Shown: piece by piece, positions 1 through 8,862 of the stretch
Layout of the letters: every line of letters starts with the position of its first letter
Numbering within the stretch: position 1 is the first letter of the stretch
Origin: Tenebrio molitor
Lineage: Eukaryota; Arthropoda; Insecta; Coleoptera; Tenebrionidae
Length of the DNA: 64,000 nucleotides
NCBI RefSeq assembly: GCF_963966145.1
Contig: NC_091051.1
Span: forward strand, 7,626,001 to 7,690,000
Reading direction: 5' to 3'
Notes under the pieces: generated by a model
Seen by the model: only the letters and a program-made list of their open reading frames with translations
Databases searched by the model: none
Told to the model about the DNA's origin: nothing
Position numbers and translations under genes: made by a program

Positions 1-204
1 AAGAATTTTACATTTCTGTCGATTAGCTGTTTTAATCAAATCAGGAAACAAGTCCGTCTCATGTTCTTTGTTTGTTTCGTTAATCTTATAATAATTATGC
101 GAAGTTTGATGCCCGCTCGTCCAAAATTTCTGTTGAAATAATTCGGATAGTTACATTATAACCTGTTTACGTATAAATTCGAAATTTTCAAGGATAAGGT
201 GTCC

Positions 205-296
205 TATATAAACTTGCCCGTTGTGAATCCCGACATATAAGTTTCAACAGTTACAAACGTTAAACAAGCAAATTAAAAACCATCATGAAATCTATG
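205..296 (+). promoter_or_regulatory. TATA promoter and leader of secreted peptide gene 1
   Basis: A TATATAAA-type box lies at about 205-212, some 75 bp before the start codon at 285, so transcription would begin near 235-245. The same box in the same setting (CCTATATATAAAC, about 1709-1720) precedes the second copy of the gene. The upstream sequence from base 1 onward matches about 1501 onward, so the promoter was duplicated with the gene. TATA promoters are typical of highly expressed tissue-restricted insect genes. Confidence 0.6.
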
Positions 297-530
297 GTGA
301 ATACATATACACTAAAAATTAGTAAAGTATTTATTATTAATTTTTTTGTATTCTAGATTGTTGCCCTTTTCTTCGTGTTGGCTATTGCCTTCACCTACGC
401 ACGAGCACGACCACAACTTATTGCCTCTTCCTGGGACGGTGGACTGGTTTCTCCATTGGCTAGTCCCTTGGGCGGTGGTCTCATCGCTTCTTCATGGGGT
501 GCCAGCCCCGTTGTTGGAGCTGTTTGGTAA
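285..530 (+). CDS. Small secreted peptide, copy 1 (61 aa, two exons)
   Basis: The first exon is only four codons (285-296, MKSM). It is followed by a 60-bp GT-AG intron and a second exon, 357-530. Residues 1 to about 20 form a signal peptide with a hydrophobic core (IVALFFVLAIAFTYA). The mature part is short, rich in Gly, Ser, Ala and Pro, and repeats the phrase L-I-A-S-S-W twice. There are no cysteines. A four-codon first exon before a signal-peptide exon is common in insect cuticular and other small secreted genes. An AATAAA at about 573-578 would end the mRNA. The product is unidentified: a low-complexity cuticular or secreted structural peptide is the likeliest class, and a neuropeptide-like precursor is possible. 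The gene model is well supported because copy 2 at 1793 has the same structure. Confidence 0.75.
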
Positions 531-597
531 AGGAAGACCAGTTTATATAAAGTGTAAAGGTGCATTTATGTAAATAAAGAATTTTATATTTTTAATT

Positions 598-1792
598 ACT
601 TGGACTTTTTTGACTTCCTCACACAAGCATATATTTGTTCTCTTTTGGCAAAAAATACAGTGGATTCCGATGTGACTGATTTACCCCAATTACGAAGATG
701 CTCCATTTATAAGAACTTTCACATAAAAAAAAACTTTTTAGTGAGCTGATATTTTATTTTTGATTGATTTTTCCCTGATTGGCAAAAGCATATTACTTAA
801 TTAACTGTATTAAATTGACAAGAAAAGTGATAATCCATCAGCACAAGTTAAGATCAATTTTAGGCTCCCACCCCAACCAACAAATAATTAGTGGTTTCTA
901 AATTCTGACACATATGAATAATTGAAAAAATTATACAACAAATAAATTGAAAAACAAACATTTTTATTTTTACAGAATATTAAACTATTTACCTGTTTCA
1001 TAAAAAAATTTGAAATTTTTACAGAATATTCTACGATATACATCAATTCCTGAATTTTAAATCGATTATAAATGGGTGTTTTCGATCGGGCGCTAAAACT
1101 TGAATCACGCTGTACGTACTTGTACTTTATCCTAGGGCGTGCGGTAAAGTAAATTATTACTTGCCTGGAATGCGTGTGAAAATAGAATATATCGCATGAT
1201 CGTAGATAAATTATATCTTATTTGGAAATTATTGTAATCATCACTGTAAATTTGGTATTTAAGAAATTGTGTTACAATTCTGTTCACGACAACATTGTCT
1301 TGAACACTTATTAGTAAGTACATAATTAATTTTTGGTCATGAATAATACAAATTAAAAAATCTTATGATTGTCCCAGGATTTTGTTTCAGGGAACGGATA
1401 ATTTATAGGTCGAAACAAGAGGCTTTTTGCATTTCTTTTAAAGGAGACATCTAAAACTGTTGTTACATCACGTCACTACTGACATGGGCACCCATAAAAA
1501 AGAATTTTACATTTCTATCGATCAGCTGTTTTAATTAATTCAGGAAACAAGTCCGTGTCATGTTCTTTGTTTGTTTGTTTAATCTTATGATAATTAATTA
1601 TGCGAAGTTTGATGCCCGCTTGTCAAAAATTTCTGTTGAAATAATTCGTTGAGTTACATTATAACCAGTTTACATACAAAAAAATGTCATTTTCAAGGAT
1701 ACGGTGCCCTATATATAAACTTGTCCCGTTGTTTATCCCGACATATAAGTTTTAACAGTTATAAACGTTAAACAAACAAATTAAAAATCATC
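598..1792 (+). other. Spacer between the tandem peptide genes
   Basis: No gene is seen. The stretch from about 1500 to 1792 is the duplicated 5' flank and promoter of copy 2 (TATA at about 1711-1718). At 985-1112 lies a repeat arm whose reverse complement recurs at about 4968-5105; both include the same GGGTGTTTTCGATC core. The rest is AT-rich sequence without a supported feature. Confidence 0.6.
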
Positions 1793-2038
1793 ATGAAATC
1801 TATGGTGAGTACATTATACTCTAAGAATAAGTAAAGTATTTGTTAATAAATTTTTTTTTGTGTTTTCTAGATTGTTGCCATTTTCGTCGTTTTGGCTCTT
1901 GCCACCGCTTATGCTGGAATTGCCGTTGTGTCTCCATGGAGCGCTGGCCTTGTCTCTTCGCCTCTAGTGGCTGCGCCTTTGAGCGCCGGAATTATTGCTC
2001 CTGCATGGGCTGGTCCTTCCTTGGTTAGCAATATTTAA
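1793..2038 (+). CDS. Small secreted peptide, copy 2 (59 aa, two exons)
   Basis: This is a paralogue of the gene at 285 with the same architecture: a 12-nt exon (1793-1804, MKSM), a 66-bp GT-AG intron, then exon 1871-2038. The signal peptide (IVAIFVVLALATAYA) is conserved. The mature part has diverged but keeps a Ser/Gly/Ala/Pro composition with paired S-P-W and A-P-A-W phrases. No cysteines are present. AATAAA at about 2063-2068 is the likely polyadenylation signal. Signal-peptide and promoter sequences are better conserved between the copies than the mature region, as in rapidly evolving secreted peptides. The function is unknown, with the same alternatives as copy 1. Confidence 0.75.
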
Positions 2039-2243
2039 AATTGAATTTATGTGAAAACGTATAATAAATAAATAGTAAGTACTTTTTACAAATGTGTTCT
2101 TCATTTATTCATGTATCCTCGTGCAGATTGAAAAAAAATTTCATAAATAACAGGTTTTGTAATAAGTAACTATTATTTATAGAAAAACATTTTCTCAAAC
2201 TGTAATACCAAATCCTAAAGTAAAATTTTGATAGAGGTAGGTA

Positions 2244-2751
2244 CAATCGCGGCCATCCAAAAGTGAACGATAGCTTGCCAAAATTTTCGTATTTTTCGTT
2301 AGATTAAATCAGGCTGTATTCATTGGCGTTCGTGCAGCAGTCGTTACTATTTTAATAATAAAAAGTTGTAATAAATATTTTTTTTAAAATGAGGCTCAGA
2401 AGTAATTCATACATTATTAAAGTGAAAGTAAACTTTAGTAAAGAAACCTTTCCAACACGTATTCGTATTGGCGTCTCAAGCCTGTTTTCTTGCCAAAGCC
2501 TCTTTATATTGAAGATGCGAGTCTTACTGCAATCTATCTAATTCTCTCGCCACAGCAGCCAACGACCAACTTTCTTCTAGCTTTGCAATAGCCCTAGCTG
2601 TCTGAATCGGAGTGAGATGTGGCATTTAAAAAAAATAGTTTCAATAATTTTTTAACGCTAGTGTCAAACTTTGACATTTTAGGACGCCTATGATTTAAAG
2701 TAAAAATCAAACTATTAAAAAAAAACGTTCACTTTTGGATGGCCGCGATAG
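2244..2751. mobile_element. Internally deleted Tc1/mariner-like element
   Basis: Inverted ends of about 25 bp (C[A/T]ATCGCGGCCATCC... continuing to AAAAGTGAACG) sit at 2244-2270 and 2724-2751. TA flanks both sides (2242-2243 and 2752-2753), which is the target duplication of the Tc1/mariner superfamily. Inside, the minus strand keeps the start of a transposase (see 2524-2625). At 508 bp it has lost most of its coding region. Confidence 0.8.
2524..2625 (-). pseudogene. Tc1-like transposase N-terminus, truncated
   Basis: Starting at the ATG at 2625, the minus strand reads MPHLTPIQTARAIAKLEESW, then LAAVARELDRLQ and a stop. This is the paired-type helix-turn-helix that opens Tc1-like transposases (pattern of LEEGWS..AVAR.LG). 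Further down, in another frame, a KKTGLRRQ phrase resembles the usual RETGSVRRRPG linker, so there is at least one frameshift. No DDE catalytic domain remains. Confidence 0.75.
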
Positions 2752-3039
2752 TACATACTATCGAACCACCCAATGTTAAATATTGCAGATATGTGTGATC
2801 AATGATCATAGATATTTTTTATTATTGACGGCTAACAATTTTTGACAACTGCAGTAGAGAATTAAATTGATAACAAAAAAACAGAATGTGTCGTAAAGAC
2901 GCACGATAGAAGTGAAACTTTTGTATTACAGGGAAACATTGTAATTATTCATCAATCACTTTTAAATAGCATATTCACAACAAAATTGTATATTTTAATG
3001 AAGAAAATAAATTATAAACAACGATAACACTAAACAATA

Positions 3040-3165
3040 TCGAAATGCGTAACTCATTGTTCATTTTTAAGCCTCCAAATTGAAGAGAAGGCATTATCGA
3101 TAAATGCCGTGAGTGTGACAAAGACAGAAGTATACACAATTACATTTAAGTGAGATGGAAATATT
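3040..3165 (+). repeat. Copy of the foldback repeat family of 4557-4968
   Basis: The segment shares long blocks with 4575-4690 and, in reverse complement, with 4780-4945. Shared phrases include AACTCATTGTTCATTTTT, GAGTGTGACAAA and GAGATGGAAATATTGGCGCA. It is probably one arm of the same inverted-repeat element. Confidence 0.6.
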
Positions 3166-3519
3166 GGCGCAACCGTTGTGCGAGACTGTGTTTACCCCCA
3201 CCACTTTTCGTCACACAAAAAGGTTGCCGATCAGAATTTCAAGACCCTCCCATAAAAAGTTTCACTTCAAAAACTGTGTAAACGCTTACAGATTTGCTTC
3301 GAAATTTTGTTGTGCCAAAATACATATACAATTAAACGCAAAGTAAAATAATAATAATTAATTCACTAATCAACAGTTTCAATTTTTATAATTTTCACTT
3401 GATTAGTATTACTTAAATACACTATCCCACCTCCACCCGGCGGCAGGGCAATTTTGCCGGAGTACATACACTATTACGGATATTACTATCAAGTAATAGT
3501 GCAGTGCTTATCAACATAA

Positions 3520-3881
3520 TTACCGGCGTCTTGCCTCCACATTTTGACTTTGTTGTGTATTATGTTTTGTGTCAATGTTAAGGAACTTCCTCACGATGTG
3601 ACATGAGTATAATAATATACCTTTTTGAATTTCAACTACCAATGTGTTATCTAAATCCAGAATTTTTAAATTTTTAAAAAGAGATTGCGGTACTATTCCC
3701 GTTGCTGAAATTACAAGTGGTAAAATCGAAATTTTTTCTAAACACCAAAGATTTCTCATAGCAACGGACAGCTCTAAATATTTATTAATTTTTGTGTTAT
3801 ATGTCTGTGTTATATTATGTGAATTTGGAACAGCTATATCTAAAAGATATGCTTGCTTTTGTTGTTTATTTAAAATTATTT
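3520..3881 (-). pseudogene. Non-LTR retrotransposon (LINE) reverse transcriptase C-terminus
   Basis: The minus strand is open from about 3881 to a stop at 3520. It reads YLLDIAVPNSHNITQTYNTK, then a stretch ending LPLVISATGIVPQSL and EIQKGILLYSCHIVRKFL. The order (DIAVP..HN, then the tEVvPvVIGAtG.ip..L block, then QK..LL.tahIvRKfL) is the conserved tail after the reverse transcriptase in several arthropod LINE clades. Only this 5'-truncated 3' end is present, as usual for LINE insertions. The GC-rich segment at about 3425-3460 (CCTCCACCCGGCGGCAGGGC on plus) may belong to the element's 3' UTR. Confidence 0.65.
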
Positions 3882-4431
3882 AAATATTTATAATAAGGTA
3901 TAACTTGTATCTAAATTAGTCAAGCATATTCTTATTATTAAAAATTAGTTCTAGATCAGTTGCTTCCAAGTAGGTAAAATTTTCTTCATCTACCTAACCA
4001 CTATCACTTTTATGCTATCTACTTTGAATTGTATTCTTTGTAGATACGAGTAAATATTATTTTTCAACCAGAATCGGTTATTACATAAAGTTATTTTACA
4101 CTTTTCTCTTGTCCTTAATTTAGGTCATGCAATTATAGCCAGCCAATTTTTATTTTTTATTGTATTTTGATGTTCTACATAAAATACTACTTATACTTGA
4201 ATCCTGCATTACCAGTAAACTTTTCATGTTATGCTTTATGTTTCATGTCTTAATCACAACAGTCAACATCACGATAGTTACTAAATGTGACCGAAAAACC
4301 ACTTTATCCAATATTCAATAGTAATACCTATCGTGTTTTACTAGTTAGTTTTATCGTATTATTTTACAAATCCATTTCAATTTTCCCCCACGCTTCCTCC
4401 AACATTTAAAATTTCATGGCAACATACAGGG

Positions 4432-4560
4432 TGAAATCGAAATAGAATATTAAAACCCTAGAATTTTCAGATCATTTTTGGAATTCACCTGCATTCACTT
4501 TTGCGCTGTATCTCAGCATGAGGGCAGAAATGACATGTACCGGGACTACCGTGTAAGGTT
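4432..4560 (+). repeat. Terminal fragment of the 48067-49052 transposon family
   Basis: From CAGGGTGAAATCGAAATA onward this matches the left end of the element at 48067. Both contain TTTTCAGA or TCTTCAGACC blocks, then GCATTCA[C/G]TTTTGCGCT, then AGGGCAGAAA. The right part is missing, apparently replaced by the foldback repeat that begins at about 4557. Confidence 0.6.
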
Positions 4561-4968
4561 CTCGATGATAAATAAGGTAGCGACAACTCATTGTTCATTT
4601 TTGAGACTCCAAATTAAAAGAGAGGACATTATCGACAAACCTATGAGTGTGACAAACAAATTAAGTGAGATGGAAATATTGGCGCAACCGTAACGTTGTC
4701 GTTACCTTTTTTTTATAATCAAGAACCTTAGTAGGTACCGGGTAAGGTTCTCCTTCTCCATAATAAATAAGGTAACGACAACGGTTGCGACAAATATTTC
4801 CATCTAACTTAATTTGGCGATTGACGCGTAAAATTTCAAGTCACAAAAATCCCTGAAAATAGTGTACTTCTGTCTTTGTCACACTCACGGCATTTATCGA
4901 TAATGTTCTCTCTTTTATTCTGAAGTCTCAAAATTGAACAATGATTTATCATCGAGAACCTTAGTAGA
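4557..4968. repeat. Foldback (long inverted repeat) element
   Basis: The left arm (about 4557-4690) and right arm (about 4775-4968) are imperfect reverse complements. Shared phrases, read from the left, are GGTTCTCGATGATAAAT, TTGTTCA[A/T]TTTTGAGACT, GAACATTATCGA and GATGGAAATATT. The centre holds short inverted motifs of GGTAACGACAACG. No coding sequence is seen. The segment directly after it (4968-5105) is the reverse complement of 985-1112. Confidence 0.6.
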
Positions 4969-5140
4969 GTGAGTCAAGTTTTACCGCCTGATCGAAAACA
5001 CCCACTTTTAATCAATTTAAAATTCTCAAAAAATTTAGGAATGTGTATCGCTGTAGAATATTCTGTAAAAATTTCAATTTCTTAAATGAAACAGAAATAT
5101 TTCGTTTTAATTCAATAATTAATTGCTACATTAATTTATA

Positions 5141-5960
5141 CAGGGTGGAACAAAAGTATCAAATATTGGCTGTAACTTTTTAATTTGACAATTTATAAAA
5201 AAATGTTTAGTATAAAAGTTGATTGGTGTATTATTCTGCATCATCTGGTCTTTCTAGTTTGTTCCTATCTTCTTTTGTTTCGCTGTTATGGCAACCGACT
5301 TTGGTTTTTTAAATAGCACCCATACATTTTTTGTGTGATTTTCAAACAAGCCTATCTTTCTCTATTCATAAATACAGTTTTGCCATTATGGGGAAAAAGA
5401 ATAATATTTAAAAAAAAAAACAAAGGTGATAAAATTAACTTACTAAGTAATAAAATGCAATACCAAGAATGCCATGGAAATTTGACAATTTTTGTTGAAC
5501 GTCATGCATGATAATAAACCGAACAATTTTTATATTAAACATTTTTTCACAATTTTTCAAATTAAATATAAAAATTGTTTGGTTTGTTATCATGCATAAC
5601 GTTCAACAAAAATTGTCAAATTTCCATGGCATTCTTAATATTGCATTCTATTACTTAGTAACTTAATTTTATCACCTTTGTTTTTTTTTTTTAATTTTAT
5701 TCTTTTTCCCTATAATGGCAAAACTGTATTTATGAATACAGAAAGATACGCTTGTTTGAAAATCACACAAAAAATGTATGGGTGCTATTTAAAAAACCAA
5801 AGTTGGTTGCCATAGCAGCGAAACAAAAGAAGATAGGAACAAACTAGAAAGACCAGATGATGCAGGATAATACACCAATCAACTTTTATATTAAACATTT
5901 TTTCATAAATTGTCAAATTAAAAAGTTACAGCCAATATTTGATACTTTTGTTCCACCCTG
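5141..5960. mobile_element. 820-bp palindromic MITE with about 400-bp arms
   Basis: The ends are CAGGGTGGAACAAAAGTATC at 5141 and its exact reverse complement ending at 5960, each next to TA. The arms run almost to the centre at about 5550 with only scattered mismatches: the left arm passes GCCATGGAAATTTGACAA and the right arm its complement before GGCATTCTTAATATT. A transcript would fold into a hairpin of about 370-400 bp. No ORF of note is present. It belongs to the CAGGGTG/TA class seen elsewhere in this window. Confidence 0.9.
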
Positions 5961-8862
5961 TATAATTTTTCATTGAGAGGCCTTTCAAACACTTAGGAAA
6001 AATCTGATGTCATTGAAATCATGAAAACAGCACCGGTTTTTAAAGTAAATGGAATTTAATATTAAGCTGCAAAATTTAGCTATGATTTATTATTAAATTG
6101 GGCGGTCACTTCCACAAAAGAGGTTGACATGGATTATTTATGGTACCCTTTAGTGATGAAAGAATTACTAGAAAACTTCTCAACAAATGTTTGTTGCCTC
6201 TTTACGAACAATGAGCGTGTAGGTACGAATTTTTTTTTTTTTTGTTCGACGAACAAAAAAAACGTATTCAACTCGTTCGTGTGTAAATTGGGTTCTTTTT
6301 GGCATTAGTGGGCCTTTAAAACGCGTTTTAAACTGGCCCACTCGTGCCAAAAAACCTAATTTACACACGAACTCGTTAAATAAACTACTATTTTTTGCTC
6401 GAAATAATTTTTTTTTATTTTATGGTTGTACAAGGTATACATTATGTGAAACTGCCAACATCACTTTTTCGGTTAAAAACTTTTGGCCAACTGAATAACA
6501 TTTAACTAGGTATGTATTATGATTATGCTAAATGAGCAACGTCAACTATTAGGATCTAAAGAAAAACTTGTAAAATCACATTACATCAAATCACATCCAA
6601 ATTGTTATTTATTACTACTGGATTAAATAATCTTCAAGTTTTATAGGCATTAGATTTCTTTCAAAATTCTCCAACACTTTGCGGTTTTCATGTCATGCAA
6701 GTGTGGTTGCCTATCATTCGGACGGAAGACAATTATTAATCGCTAAGGACATCAGCGCAAAGAATATTTATTAATACTAATGGGTGAATTAATTAATATT
6801 CTTTGGTCGGAGGATGCGGTAGAACTGTGGAGCCCCCTTTTCAAATATTTTTTGGGATATTTTAACTTCGTTGTAAGTGCTCAACTATTACTACCCACGA
6901 CAAATTTATCTCAACATTTTGTTGCTCCTTTACTGTTGCTAGGTCGAGACGTGAACAGATATTTTTGTAATAATTTATTTTCATTGTTGTACTTGTTCCA
7001 TATAAGCTACTGTTGATCCAAGGGTTAACTTTGTGGGCGTGGTATCAGTGTCCATAAAAAAGATAAAATGAAGTGAATGAGATGCTTTTTTGTCCAAACT
7101 TATTTCATTTTTATTTCTGCAAATTGATTATGTATAATTATATAACAGTTAAAAAATAAATTCACTACTACTTCATTAAAAAATCAACCAAGTTGAGCAG
7201 CAAAAGAAATCTTCATTTTGTCACCATAATGTCCAAATAATAAAATTGTCCATTTTGTTTCCATTTATTTCACAGTGGAGTGGAGTTCAGTTTCAAACAA
7301 ATTTTCAGGAATCATTTTCCACGAAATTTTTTATGTTCATGTTTCCAGTTGAGTCCTTTTAACGTAAACACGTTTCCCTCCTACATATAAATTTTGACCT
7401 TTTGATAATACACGATAACCTTTGCCACTTGCTATTAATAGGAAGTCCATTTTCTCATCACGTCAGTTTTTTTTTTTGGCTGTCATTACTCATTAGTGCG
7501 CACTAGACAAAACTCAGCAAAATTTTAACTGCTTCATGAGTACCCACAAATAATAATCAAATTTATCCCTTTCTACATTCCAAACAATTAAAATCTTGTA
7601 CAACCATATTTAACTTGTAGATATTCTCAAAGTGAAAATTTCGTTTTCTTATAAACTATTTACTTAACTTTTTTTTTGTTTATCGACAGGAGCTAGTGAG
7701 GAGGGTAACAGTGAAAACTTCTTACAATGCTACAAATGTATTATGAAGATAAAATAAAAAATAACCTGAGTTACATTTTTAATCAAAATTTTATTAATTT
7801 TTTTTTAGTTATTCCTATTAGATATAAAAAAACAAACACTTTTCTATTTCTCTCCCTAAAATAACACAGAGCAATTTGTCAATAATAATGAGAAGTAAAA
7901 TGCTTCTTCCATTTTATAGATTGTGAGACATCGGTTAACTCTCAATCAACAGTTTTAAAAGAATTCTCGTAACACATCTCAACTAAAAAATATAAATAGA
8001 CAACTTTAACATTTCACGTCACATTTTACATTCCCTTTTGTCTTTATTACGGTATAACGGGAATTTTATATATACCAACAGGTTAAATAATTAAAACTGC
8101 CTTTCAAACGGGAAAAAAAAACAAAACGAAAATGTATGTAGACAAAAAAAAGGACACGAGTTTCTCAAGTATTGTCCATTTTAATGTACACTTGGGGCAG
8201 TCGAAACAGTGTATACACTGCACTTTGGTTATTAACACATAACTATATTAACAATTTAAATGATAATAAAAATATTCTGCTCTGCCTTATAATTACAAGG
8301 GGTAATGGTTTTTTTTTATTATACTAGAGATACTTACAACTTAAAAACTACAGCATAAATAAATTAACAGGGCAGCTAACAAACCACTTTAATGTACCGT
8401 ACGTGAGATTACGAATTTTTCTGTATTTGGAGAAATTGACAACTAAACAAACGAGACAAGAGCATGTTCTGTATAAAATTAATTTTGATTTTGATCGTAA
8501 AAGTTTGTCGCTGCACGATGAAATAATTTTGAACCCGTTGCGTCATTTATCATTTCTGAGGTATTTTAAACAACGCGTACAGAAATATAGTTAAACAAAT
8601 ATTACAATAAAACACTTTACACGGCAATGATGAGAAAGAAAATGGAGCACTTTCGCTAGCCACATAGTTGATCACTCACACAATTCAGTTTGTATGTAAG
8701 TACTCTCTCAGACGCAGGTAATAAAAAAAATAATAATTATATTAATTATAAATGAGAACACGAGGACACTGCTAATATGCAATATGTACATTCAAGGAAT
8801 GAAGGCGATTACTTTTTAATGACGAGGTAATGAAAAAATGTCGAATCGCCACTGCGATCTGT
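5961..8862 (-). other. 3' flank and 3' UTR of dsp1; no other gene seen
   Basis: The part near 8862 is the 3' UTR of dsp1. Minus-strand AATAAA signals appear as TTTATT at about 8315-8320 and 8042-8047, and another lies near 7785, so UTRs of roughly 0.55 to 1.1 kb are possible. At 6213-6370 there is a copy of a repeat also found at 50440-50545. The rest is AT-rich. A 78-codon plus-strand ORF at 6780 has no recognisable features and is probably chance. Confidence 0.45.
6213..6370. repeat. Repeat shared with the 50261-50708 MITE
   Basis: The run ...CAACTCGTTCGTGTG.AAATTGGG, then TTGGCA[C/T]T.GTGGGCCTTTAAAACGC occurs here on plus and on the opposite strand at about 50455-50535. Within this copy the segment is itself partly palindromic: ACTCGTTCGTGTGTAAATT near 6272 and AATTTACACACGAACTCGT near 6358. 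Confidence 0.55.

Noticed and set aside
1840..2028. 62-codon ORF starting MLINFFLCFLDC
   Set aside because: It is an alternate frame of the intron and second exon of peptide gene copy 2; the spliced frame has a proper signal peptide and matches copy 1.
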